From contig CM022945.1 in assembly GCA_012931725.1 (NCBI GenBank), positions 104,004,432 through 104,068,431 on the forward strand: 64,000 bases of DNA, read 5' to 3'. The notes beneath the pieces were generated by a model, which saw nothing but the letters and a program-made list of their open reading frames with translations, ran no database searches and was not told the DNA's origin. A program made the translations under genes and the position numbers. Every line of letters starts with the position of its first letter. Position 1 is the first letter of the stretch. Below are positions 44,040 to 54,756 of the stretch, one piece after another. This stretch comes from Litsea cubeba. Lineage: Eukaryota; Streptophyta; Magnoliopsida; Laurales; Lauraceae.

Positions 44040-44396
44040 TATTTTATTGTTTTTGGGCTAAAGGATAGTAAATGAAATCTATTTTCATGCTATTTTTTCT
44101 TGGTACATTGAGAGAGTTGAAAATGTGGACATTATTTTTGGAATTGAAAACCATTAAAACCATAACTGCGTAGGGGATGTAATTTGGATTTCTTTTACGT
44201 CCTATGGACTTGAGAGATAAAAGGTGAGAAGGATACCTCGTAACTCATAATTCTTAAGTGGTCTTGATGTTGTAATTGAGAAATTGGATTGGCTTGTAGA
44301 TCATAAGGCATCCTATCCAATTTATACAGAGACATTCTAGGGAGACAATGGGGATATTTAAACTTGAGAAACTTCCCCTTATTTAGCTCAATGACA
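44040..44396 (-). repeat. Family G copy D, 5' region only
   Basis: Matches the promoter/5' part of copies A and E: TTGGTACATTGAGAGAG, GGATACCTCGTAACTCATAA, AAGTGGTCTTGATGTTG and GGGAGACAATGGGGAT, ending AAACTTCCCC. No glycine-rich exon is attached. A further matching segment (TTAGTCTCCCAGCA, GACTTCTTATTTTACGGTTA) appears at 57430-57540, on the far side of the LARD-like element. Confidence 0.75.
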
Positions 44397-44715
44397 CCTT
44401 CCACACACGATTAGTCATAAAAAATTTGCAGTGTCCGGAAAGAAATCTCCAGTGTCTCTAAATGGTAGCATGTTACATGATAAATACTTTTCTGCCCTCT
44501 CTGATTTTTATGTGAAACCCCACGGTGGGCCACCCATGAGATTCAAAATGGATCAAAATGCCTATGCCCTTTGTTAGCATGGGATGTTTCCACATTATAC
44601 TCAAATGAAATTGGTCCACCAGATTAAGCATATAAGTAATAATGTATAAATCACAACTGTATTGGACAATACATACTTAGTAAGATAAATTGCAAGTTAA
44701 TCATATAGTACATGG

Positions 44716-45178
44716 TGATGATGCCAAAATTGGGTTTCGGACACCACCGGTCAAGTAATAAATGCAGTAAATTAATGAGAGAGAGAAAGGATTATAGTGG
44801 TTCGGTCAAAATGACCTACGTCCGCTTCAGAAAGGCAGAGGTTGCCTATGGTGTTTTACTTCCTCAATGAGTTGAGATTACAAGCTAGAGGAATGCAAGA
44901 GTAGTAAAATGGGAAGACCTCAATTGCCCCCAAGTGCTAGTGGGGCTCCTCGATTTATAGTCCTCCCCTAACAGATGGGGACGACTCTCCAGCAACATCT
45001 GCCCTTGGAGCCCTCGAACTGCCCTTGCGCTGGACGAGGCAGGTGAGATATTTCTCCGCAGGATCTGGTAGGAGCGGGACTGCTTCCGAAGCAACGTGGC
45101 TGCCCTGACTTGGTCTCTTCGTGGGCTTGGACCTGAGCTTCATCCTCATGGGTTGGGTCATTTGGGCCTAACTCATCA
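44716..45178 (-). repeat. 3' LTR of the LARD-like element (minus sense)
   Basis: 463 bp, TG...CA. Adjoining 45179-45196 on the minus strand is TTGAGGGGCAAA, a candidate purine tract. Confidence 0.92.
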
Positions 45179-45309
45179 TTTGCCCCTCAATGCCCCATGC
45201 CCAAATAATTTTTTGAAAGGGGGGCATTGGTAGATTCAGGTCCCTTCTCCCTTTAAAATCTTTTTCCTCTTTTCTGGTTTTAATCTTGGTGTGGGCGAGC
45301 TTCAGAACC

Positions 45310-45625
45310 TGATAAGCCTGGGCGCCCAAGGAGAGATGGCCTGGGCGCCCGGGGGAGTGATGGGCGCCCGGGGACTGGGCGCCCAGGGAGAGATGGCTGG
45401 GCGCCTGGGGGAGTGAAGGCCTGGGCGCCCGGGGGAGTGATGGGCCTGGGCGCCTGGGGGTGAAGCTCCTGGGCGCCCGGGGGAGTGATGGGCGCCCGGG
45501 GGAGTGAAGCTCCTGGGCGCCGGGGGAGTGATGGTCCTGGGCGCCCGGGGTGAAGCTCCTAGGCACCCGAGGGAGTGATGGGCGCCCGGGGGAGTGAAGC
45601 TCCTGGGCGCCCGGGGGCTGGTCCC
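45310..45625 (+). repeat. GGGCGCCC palindrome repeat array
   Basis: About 13 occurrences of GGGCGCCC within units such as CTGGGCGCCCGGGGGAGTGA and TGAAGCTCCTGGGCGCC. The same palindromic unit occurs around the CACTA 2 insertion (46521-46530, 56140-56235). The open minus-strand Pro/Ser/His-rich frames here are a by-product of the repeat. Confidence 0.9.
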
Positions 45626-46009
45626 ATGGCAGTCGTTACGTATCATTTTTTTTTCGAGAGCGCTGCCCCCTGGGCCCCCGCGAGCTGACTGGTTAGCTCG
45701 ACCCCCGCCGGGGGACACCCCCGGACCCTTTCTGCGAAGCGCATGATATATCCCTTAGCATATGTAAATTCCAAGACTCTGCCCCTCGGTAACTTATGAT
45801 GGGTCATCCCAGAAGAAAAAGATGAGCCCGCAACTTGCTAGAAAGATTGCTCCAGATCCTAGGCTGCAGCTGCGGGCGTGGGCGTAGTCGCTGCAGCGCG
45901 GAAAATGAGAGAGTTTCTCAGGCTGATGAGAGGGTTGCGCTAGCTGGAAGGCTTCCGAGGCTGATCTTTTCGCGACCCGCGAGAGGGCGACCAGGCTTGA
46001 GACCGAACT

Positions 46010-46535
46010 CTTAGCAGCCTAAGAGAGGGCGGCCAAGGCAGAGGCTGAGCTTGTGAAGGACCTTGAGAGGGCTTCGCTTAGTGAGGCTGAGCTTCTGAAG
46101 ACTCGCGAGAAGGCTTCGCTCAGTGAGGCTGAGCTTCTGAAGACCCGTGAGAGGGCTTCGCTCAGTGAGGCTGAGCTTCTGAAGACCCGCGAGAGGGCTT
46201 CACTCAAATGAGGTGAGCTTCTGAAGACCCGCGAGAGGGCTTCGCTCAATGAGGCTGAGCTTCTGAAGACCCACGAGAGGGCTTCGCTCAGTGAGGTGAG
46301 CTTCTGAAGACCCGCGAGAGGGCTTCGCTCAATGAGGCTGAGCTTGTACAGACCCGTGAGAGGGTGATGCTCAGAGAGACCGTTGTGGAGACAGTGATTG
46401 GGGCGGTACATGAGAGAACTGCTTTCCCAGATATTGCCCTCTTAGGCTTCGTGCCGACTGAGGCGCTTGATGATTGTAGTGGCAGCTCTGATGATGTCGA
46501 TGGCGATGTGCTCCTCGACCCTGGGCGCCATGATA
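46010..46535 (+). pseudogene. Coiled-coil repeat frame, antisense to the LARD-like element
   Basis: Seven to eight units of 39-42 bp encode EAELLKTRERASLS repeats, then EAELVQTRERVMLRETVVET and AFPDIALLGFVPTEALDDCS up to the CACTA 2 insertion. Two units lack three bases. Regular Glu-Leu-Leu/Arg-Glu-Arg heptads predict a coiled coil. Non-autonomous relatives of plant Ty3 Tat/Grande-type elements often carry an antisense ORF with a long coiled coil (putative gypsy-type transposon domain); this frame fits that position and strand. Upstream stops (TAA near 46020) show it is broken. Assignment is inference. Confidence 0.5.
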
Positions 46536-46859
46536 ATCACTACAAAAAAAAGGACTTTTAGTCTCGCTTTTAATTTGAGCTTTTGTGTCACTTTTACAAT
46601 AAAGTGACACAGTATGGTCTGATGTGTCACTTTAGAGGAGGAGTAAACGAGGAGGAGGTTTGTGTGTCACTTTTCTATAACGCGACACACACAAAATAAA
46701 TCTATGTCTCGTTTTATTCTTAAAGTGACACTAGCGGAGCAAATTTTTAAAATAATCCAAACTAAATATTGAGGATGGTTTTCCCCACTAAACAAAAGTG
46801 ACACAAGAAGTTTGGTTGTTCTTTTCTTTCGGGTGATTGAAAACAAAAGCGACACATGA

Positions 46860-48380
46860 ATTTGGGCGGGGGCTGGCGAAAATTTGGGCGGGTGTTCCCT
46901 CCATCTTATATTCCTTTCGTGCCATATCCCATCCCTTCGTTCCCTCCATACCTCATTCCCTTGGCGCCCAAATACCCAAACGAATCCAACCGATCCCTTG
47001 AGGAGTGTCTGAGACGATCGACTGGTGCAGGTTTCTTCTTCTTTCTACTTCTTCTTCTTTCAGCCATATATCTTTCTACTGTCTGGGTTTCAAACGATGG
47101 AGATTTTGGGTTTCTGCTGGATTGTGGGAGTGGGTTCCATGGTGCTGGGAGATTTTGGGGGTGGATTGTGGGAGTGGGTTCCTTGGTAGGGGGATGTAGA
47201 CGATGGGGGAGATGGAGATTTTGGATTTCTGCTGGATTGTAGGAGTTGGTTCCAGCGATGCTCCTCTTCCTCCCTCCCTCTTCCTCTCTGTTTTTCCTCT
47301 CTCTTCTGCTACTTCATGCCTTGCTCTATTCTGCTGGCAGGCTGGGTTGGTTGGCATTTTTGTAAGCCTCCCTCCCCTTTTTGGTTCTCTGTTGTGAGGG
47401 TGTGTTGCCCTCTTTCTTCTTCTTCTCAATATTCATTTACCATTAAGCAAAAAAAAAAAAGTATTGGTAGTTGAAGGCTTGAAGCTTCTACTGTTGATAC
47501 AATGCTAATTTCTGTTTTGCATGTTTTTCTGTATTTTCTTAAAATTCTATTGGGCACAGACAATTAATAAATTTCTTCCCTCTATACCTCACACTCTCAA
47601 TCTCTTCCCTCTATACCTCACGCTCTCAATCTCTTTCCTCCCTCACCTCTCAATCTCTTCCCTCTATCTCTCACATACTCAATTTCTTCCCTTTATCTAT
47701 CTCACACCCACCAACTACCAGCGGCAAGGTATCCATAAATTTTGTTATTTTTTTAGGCTTTAATTTGTTGAAAACAAAACTTCTTCTTTCCTCATTAATG
47801 TTTTAACCCATCAATGTTTATGATGCAGTTTGAGGGTTTTTCTGGTTCTTTTCTTTTATCAACAGTATTTAACCCATCAAAAGGTAAAGACTTTTATTAC
47901 TTTAATTTTATTGTTCCCTTTTTTTTTTACACATACTGGGCTGATTTTTTTTTCTTATTTACTTTAATTCACTCTCTAGAAAGTTTGAAGCTTTATTAAT
48001 CATTAATATAACATATAATCAGTTTGTGGTATAGTGGAAATTGTACGTCTGTAACTTCAATATTGTGGTTTGATGCTTTATAACGTTAGCTGCTTAAATT
48101 TCTTGTCGAATTACATACAAACTCGAAATCGTTGGATAGGATATGCCAAAAACCTAGGGTTGAATCATACTCAGCTGATTGTACTTCCATCCCCAAAATA
48201 GGCTAAATGCAAAAATGCTTAGCATAAGTATTTAAGTAGTGTATGAACTGGTTCTTTGTTGGGTATGCTGGAGTTTCTGTTGGCATCTTCATATGAGGAA
48301 GTTCACATAATTTCTTAGGGAGGTGAAGTCTCAAACGGTCATAAGTTTTCGTCTTACACAAAGATGCTACACTTGGAAAA
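46860..48380 (+). promoter_or_regulatory. CACTA 2 5' region with tandem repeats
   Basis: Promoter/leader-like sequence with pyrimidine-rich tracts, three copies of a unit with GGAGATTTTGGRTTTCTGCT and GGATTGTRGGAGT (47097-47255), and CTCTCAATCTCTTCCCTCTA repeats (47575-47690). No conserved protein is seen. Role in expression is inferred from position only. Confidence 0.35.
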
Positions 48381-48389
48381 TTTTCAACA

Positions 48390-48960
48390 CTAAGGGCCCA
48401 TTTCTTTCCTAGAACTCCTGGAATTCATGTCTAGTGGCTGTCTGGGATTTTCAAATGCTGGAGTTCTGAAATGCTACTGAATTCTGAAATTTCTGAATTC
48501 CTTGTTTCTTTTATGTCTGAATTCCTGCCTGAGAATTCATGAATTCCTGGATTTTCTGAATTCTCTGTTTCATAACTATAAGGATTCCTGACTGGAATTT
48601 TACTTCTATATGCATTGTATATACTGATTTTACAATTCAAGCAGCAAAAATAAAAAATAAAAAAATAAAAAACAACATCCATGCAAAAACTAATCAAATG
48701 TCCATGAGCCAAAGAGTGGGTCTCATCAGAAATTGCCAACAACCAAACACTGAATCCAGTGTATGAAATTCAGCAAATAACTAAAATAGTTGAATGAGTT
48801 GTACATTCAAACCATATCAAACCGGCCAAAAATAGTATAGATCCACATCAAACATGCCAAACATAATATAGATCAAATGCAGTCATCTATAGACACCAAA
48901 GGTCTTAAACAGAAAGTGCATAAAAATCTAAAATATGTTTACTACAGTCATCCAAATGAT
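48390..48960. mobile_element. GAATTC-rich MITE-like insert
   Basis: GGGCCCATTTCTTTCCTAGA starts a stretch with many GAATTC/CTGAATTC units, a palindrome-rich composition, followed by AT-rich DNA. The far end is not defined. Confidence 0.35.
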
Positions 48961-48974
48961 GAAAGACTTCTCAT

Positions 48975-49244
48975 TCATGGAGTGTGGCCTGATGACTCGG
49001 GATGAAAATTTGTCTCCAGCCATTTGATCTGGTTCTCAACATTCAAGCTCAAGAAAGTTAATGCCCTCCTATCATTACTAACAAGAAAGTCTAGAACAAG
49101 CATTTGAATATCCTCTGGTATAGAAGGATGTGCAGTCACAACTTCACTAACTCGTGAAATCAAGCCATAAAAGATAAAATTTTCAGCAATTTTTATCTTA
49201 TGGGAAGAAGTGTCGACACCCTTACTTGATGGTGTCGACTCCAT
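48975..49244 (-). other. Unidentified open frame inside CACTA 2
   Basis: An 89-codon minus-strand frame of ordinary composition (KIAENFIFYGLISRVSEVV, PSIPEDIQMLVLDFLVSNDR). It is opposite to the element genes. Its N-terminal codons overlap a GTGTCGACAC-type palindrome. I recognise no family; it could be the end of a captured gene or of an LTR-borne ORF. Confidence 0.35.
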
Positions 49245-49465
49245 GGGGCTTACGCATTTTCAACCTCTGGACAGAATGATCACTCGCTCGACCCAACCTG
49301 TGGCTGGGTCGAGCGAGACTTCAATACATAAAAATAAAATAAATTTCAAACTGTCGTGTCGACCCCATTTCAGATAGTGTCGACCCCTTAAGACAAATTA
49401 TCCAGCAATCTTATCTTATGAGAAAAAGTGTCGACACCCTTTCTTGATGGTGTCGACTCCAATAT
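49190..49465 (+). repeat. Cluster of GTGTCGACAC palindromes
   Basis: Two nearly identical blocks (AGTGTCGACACCCTT..TTGATGGTGTCGACTCC at 49208-49244 and 49427-49462) bracket GCTCGACCC...GGGTCGAGC (49287-49316) and two further GTGTCGACCCC strings. All are built on the palindrome GTCGAC. Confidence 0.85.
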
Positions 49466-49713
49466 GTGTACTAAATTACTAACTAATTGAAAAACAATGT
49501 ATAGCCGCATAGGCCATATACCTGGTTTCATCTTAAAAGGGTTGGGATTCCATGAGTATATCTTTTTGTCCCTTTTGTTGTTTTTTATTTGTCATATATT
49601 AGATAAAGATGTTAGGTGGGTGCTTACATGTCATGGCTACGAAGAATTATATGTCTGTGATTTTCTTGAAAATTTTCCTATTTTAGAATTTCAGGATTTT
49701 TGTTAATTTGGAA

Positions 49714-51095
49714 TGGACAAGTCTTGGATGTCCAAGCTGAGAAATTCGAATGAATACATTGAAGGGGTTAACAATCTTCTTAGTTTTGCAAAGGATGAAG
49801 AAAGTTACATTGATTCCTTATCTGGTCATTTCTATTATGAATGAAACTTACGCATAATTTATCACTTAGTTCTTTAGTAACTGTTTAGGTACATGAGGGT
49901 GTTAAAGAGTTATGTCCGAAACCCAACTCGACCGGAAGCTTGTATAGCTGAAAACTATATCGCTGAAGAAGCAATTGAATTTATGAGTGAGTTCTTACCT
50001 GGGTTAGCTGCAGTAGGAGTTCCTACCTCCTTGGAAATTATTACCACTGATCTGGTAGAAAATGGGAAGCATCCGTCAGGTGGTGAACTCATCGCACCTG
50101 ATAGCAAAGCCTTGGAGCAGGCACATCATTATGTCTTGCAAAACACAGGAGTTGTTCAGCCTTATATTGAGTAAGGATTTTTAGTTCTTTAATTAAACAA
50201 ATTAAATAATATATTGATGGGTTTTGATAGCTAACAATGTGATTTCGTACTGATATATGATAGGGAGCACATGAGCTACCTAAAGGAACACAATCCCCGC
50301 AAGGCCAAAAAACCGACATGGTTACAGGAAGAGCATAACCGTTCTTTTAATGATTGGCTCAAAAGAAGGGTAAATGATTACCTGAATGTCTTTTATGTAT
50401 TGTATGCCTCAAACAAATTTGATTAAGCTTCTTAAACAATATAGGTTTTACACGAGCGGGGCATGGCTAATAACAATGTGTCAGAAGTTTTGAGGTGGAT
50501 TTCAAAGGGACCATTGCCACGTGTTTTGAAATACTATACGTATGTAATTAAAGGTCATCATTTTTGCACAAGAGAACGTGATGCTTCGCGAGTTAATCAA
50601 AACAGTGGAGTCAGTTTGATGGCGACAACCCCCCAAGTTTCAAGTTCAAAGGATCAAAACCCTGTATTTTCCAGCATGGGGTTTTACGGTGTAATTGATG
50701 AAATATGGCTGCTAGACTATACTAATTTCAAGGTTTCAGTGTTCAAGTGTGATTGGGTTGACAGTAAGAATGGCATCAAGATAGATGATATGGGCTTCAC
50801 CTTGGTTGATCTTAATAGAGTTGGCCATAAGTCTGATTCCTTTATTTTAGCATCTCAAGCAAAGCCAGTTTTCTATGTAGCTGATCAACTAGATCCCGAT
50901 TGGTCAGTTGTTGAAGGATCTCCTGTAAAGATGTATCATGACGACGACGACCTTATTGAGGGCAACATAGAAGAAAACACTTGTGTCGAAGAATTGCCAA
51001 ATATCGAATCTTTTGATGGAACTGATGAATCTCAGTCAGCTTACATGCGAGTAGATTGTGAGGAGGGGATCTGGGTTGACAACAATAAATCTTGA
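49714..51095 (+). pseudogene. TNP2-like CACTA transposase with catalytic core deleted
   Basis: The N-terminal frame (49714-49840) reads MDKSWMSKLRNSNEYIEGVN, the start of the transposase-associated domain of TNP2-type proteins. It then stops at TGA, and the next recognisable exon (49889-50170) is already the DUF4218 C-terminus (KSYVRNPTRPEACIAENYIA, EEAIEFMSEFL). It is followed by an exon at 50264-50369 (HMSYLKEHNPRK, WLQEEHNRSFNDWLKRR) and a last exon at 50445-51095 with the DUF4216 domain (FYGVIDEIWLLDYTNFKVSV, FKCDWVD). All three 3' exons are open and have GT-AG borders with consistent phases. The Transposase_21 DDE region, normally several hundred residues between these parts, is missing. 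Intact TNP2 binds ends and cuts the element; this one cannot. Confidence 0.88.
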
Positions 51096-51246
51096 GTTTC
51101 ATTGTTTACTAGTACTCCATTATAACAAAAGTTATGACTTTCGCTTGACTAATTAATTACTTATGTTATAATTTTCATATATCTGTTGGAAATATCATTC
51201 TTTCTAACCTTATGTACTAATGTGTCTGCCTTTGTAACAGTTTTCT

Positions 51247-54200
51247 ATGGATCCAGAAAGGGATATTCAAGCACCTAAGAAAAGAAAGAGGAGACATAAA
51301 ATGAAGAAATCTGCCAATGACGTTGAGCCTAACGTTAGAGGCCAAACAGTTAAACATGATTTAAATAAGGGCTGGAATGGTGTGAAAGTTGAAGTTGGGT
51401 TAGATGAACACGGTGTGCCAATAAATAAAAAGGTGCGAAAAGACTTTGCTAGTTGGGCAGGCACTCAAGTGAAAGCTAATGTTCCGCTTGCTGAATGGCC
51501 AACTTGGCCAAAAGTGGATAATAGAATAAAAGATGATGTATGGGAGGGCTTACTGGTAATCCTTAAACTTTCCTCTCTTTATAGTTTAAAATGCTTTGTG
51601 TTCTCTTACTTGTAAGTCAAAGTTCGACGACATTTTATTTGTAGGGAAGGTTCATTATAGATCCGAGATTTAGGAAGGCAGCTCTAAAACAATGTGGTAA
51701 AATATGGAGGAAGTTTAAGAATTATCTGACAAGGGAGTTTATTAGACCTTTCATAGACGAACCTGAAGCGCTAGTAAAAGCACCAGAAATGTATCCCGAT
51801 ATCAAGCAGCCAGATTGGGAAAAGTTTGTCCAGATGAGGTTATCAGCAGAATTCCAGGTATATGTGTTCTACATGCTTTCTTTGTTTTCTCAACCGGGAC
51901 CGTTGGTCTTAGGATGAGAAAAGGCATCATCTGTTGTACCTGCTTTCATTAGGATTTGTTGGCCAATATAATAATATATGACTAACTAGTACTTTTTCTT
52001 ATGGAACTATTAGGAATTGAGTAAGGTTCAACTAGCAAGAAGGATGGTGAACATATACAACCATCGACTAGGAAAGTCAGGTTATGCTGGCCTTGAAGAT
52101 AAGCTGGTAGTAAATTTTTATAAGTTTCTTATATCATTTTTATTAAAATATACGTATACATTAACTAGTTTATTATTATCTGATTATTTGGTTTTGATTG
52201 AACATAGAAAGAAGCAGGGATGCCCATTGAAGAAATTGACAGATCTCAGTTTTGGCTGTTAGCTCGACAAGATAAAAACGGAGAATATGCAGATGATTCT
52301 TTGAGGGAGATGTCTGGAAAGATAGTAAGTTTGGGTGGGTTTAACGTTTAAGTCCATAGTTCTTCATACCAGCATATATCAAGGTTCTATTTCATTTTCT
52401 TTGCTTATATTGTAAGTAGTGATTAACATGATCGAGTAAGAACCACAAAAAATAACCACCCAACAGTAGGGGTTACCTCTCTTGGAGTAATGTTTTTTCT
52501 TAACTTTTAATTGTTCAATTGTCTCACAGGATGAGCTGAAAAAAAAGAAAGAAGAAGGAACTTTGATTACAGAAGGAAGCAATGATATACTTACAATGGC
52601 CTTGGGAACTCCGGAGCAAAGTGGACGCGTTAGGGGGGCTAGTATGTACTACACTCCAACTACATACTTCAATCTCCCTAGACGTGGATCAAGGAAACAT
52701 ACTGAGAAGTTGGAAGCAGAGAATCAAACACTGAAAGTAGCAGTAATAGAGTTGCTTAAACAAGCAACATCAAGTGGCTCATCACCACTGAATGAAACCA
52801 TAATTCAGCTTCTTAGGCAACAAGGAATGGACACGCCACGACTATCGGAAAATGTGGCATCTAATAGTGCTAAGAGTGCTAAGAGTGATAACAGAGAGCA
52901 TGTAATTATGACTTCTAAAGCACATAGATCATGTGGAAAACAGGTAGCAATTTTTTATTTTGTGTTCCCAATTTTATACGTTCTTTGAGAACACTCTTTT
53001 GTCATTGACTTTAAAATAGGTTGTGGAATCTTCAAAGCCAAAGGCAAAGAAACGGATTGTGGCAGCTCGAAACCAAAAGGCAAAGATAGTTGATAAAGGG
53101 AAAGGCATTCTCACATCTTCAACACTTAAATCTAAAGATGGAAAGGTATATGTTTGTCAATAATCCAACTTAAGTGGTAAATAACCTATGAAACTAACAA
53201 ATCCCTTATAAGCTTTCATTTTCTTGTGTGTTATAGACCCAACGTTGTAAGTTAGCGTTGCAGTCTATAGATAACATTGTTGCTGAAGGTAATCTTCGTC
53301 CGAGGAATGGGACAGAAGAATCTCTTCACAACGTGCCTTTAGGGGAGTCAAATGTGTGTGTCTCTATCAATACAGCTATATGTCATGATGCTCCTCTCCC
53401 TATTCCAAATGACAACGCTGGGCTGATTTATGTTAAAGATGCTATCAATTCATTTGTAGCTTGGCCTAAGGAATTTGTTATACTCGAGGATGATGAGGTA
53501 CCTTGTAGAAACATTAATAGTTTTACATTCATATAGTCTTGCAATATAATGAGCATTCTTTTACTTTATTTTATTAACTTCATCTTTATAGGAAGAGGAT
53601 GATTCACTTGATTATGTCGGTAATAATAGTCGGTGTTCTAGTTTTGCTAAATCTGTGAAAAGACGGATGGGAAAGAACGATGTTATAACTGTTCCAATGA
53701 TTGGAACTCTGTTTGCGGACGAGACTGATGCTATAAGAGTCTCAAGGGATGAGTTGTTAGATGTTTGTTACAGGAGAGAATTAAATGCCAGTTGCATCAT
53801 CACATACATGAGATACTTGTATACGACCGATTGCATTGGTCGAGCAAAGTACGCGTTCGGAAATCCAGCAGGTTTTAATCGTCATACAAAGAAAGATGAT
53901 AAGAGTCGATACATCCAGTCCTTGGCACAGGAACATGGTGACAGAGCTCTTGTAATTCCTTACAACCCAGGGTAAGTGCTCTACATATTTATTTGTTAGA
54001 CATCATTTTACTTTAGTACAATAATAAAATATATTAACGTAATTTGTTTTTTCACTTGATTGGCTGTAGAGGGCATTGGGTTTTGATCGTCATTGTCTTA
54101 ACAAAAATGCAAGTCTATTGGTTGGATTCGTTAGGAAAGCAGCCAGATCCAACTTTTAAACTTGAGTTGAACACGTAAAGTATCTCTATCTCTTATTTTT

Positions 54201-54756
54201 TTTCCCTTTGTGTATATATTTTATTTTCCTTGACGATAATTTCTTGTGATTTTTAGAGCAATTCAAATATCAAACTTGTCTTCTGGAAAGCCGAGAAGGT
54301 TAAATCCGAACCCAGATTGGGAGTATGTGACGGTAAGCATGCCTATTTATGCAATGAAGATGCAAGGTTTATTACTCTTACCATTTGTCTATATGACATT
54401 TGTCCACAGTGCCCACAACAAGGAGACAGAATTGTATGTGGTTATTATGCGATGAGTTTTATGCGACACTTTTTTGCTGATGCCGGTCAATCGCTCAAAC
54501 GCAAGGTGAAAAAAATAGTTATACACAAATAAATATATTTTTTTTGCTCAATAATTAAAAGTTCTATTAAAAAGAAAGAGAAAAACAAAAGAATGGGATG
54601 GAAGTTTAATTACACTAGCTAGTTTTCTTACACAAAAGAATGAGTAAAAGTTCCTTAGCTAGTTTTCTTACACTAATGACTACACTAACTTGCTTTTCCT
54701 CGAAATAGGTTATGGAGTTGGCCAGCATAAAGACACACCACCAAAGAAATAGATAA
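51247..54756 (+). CDS. CACTA second protein: plant-transposase-like region fused to ULP1/C48 protease-like domain
   Basis: Twelve exons stay open: 51247-51555, 51645-51857, 52014-52106 (or -52109), 52208-52324, 52530-52943, 53020-53145, 53237-53497, 53592-53971, 54070-54175, 54257-54332, 54410-54505 and 54709-54756 (TAA), about 745 residues. All introns are GT-AG and phases agree. The N-terminus is basic (PKKRKRRHKMKK, nuclear-signal-like), then DVWEGL...IIDPRFRKAALKQCGKIWRK resembles the Transposase_24/TNPA-type region. A short coiled coil (KLEAENQTLKVAVIELLKQ) follows. The C-terminus has GGHWVLIVI, VYWLDSLG and CPQQGDRIVCGYYAM, giving the His, Asp, Gln and Cys expected of ULP1-like peptidases. 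It may have an earlier noncoding exon (TTTGTAACAG precedes 51241). Role: end binding and possibly SUMO-related processing, by family analogy. Confidence 0.82.

Noticed and set aside
45168..45718. Long minus-strand Pro/Ser/His-rich ORFs
   Set aside because: They are produced by the GGGCGCCC tandem repeat, which opens several frames at once.
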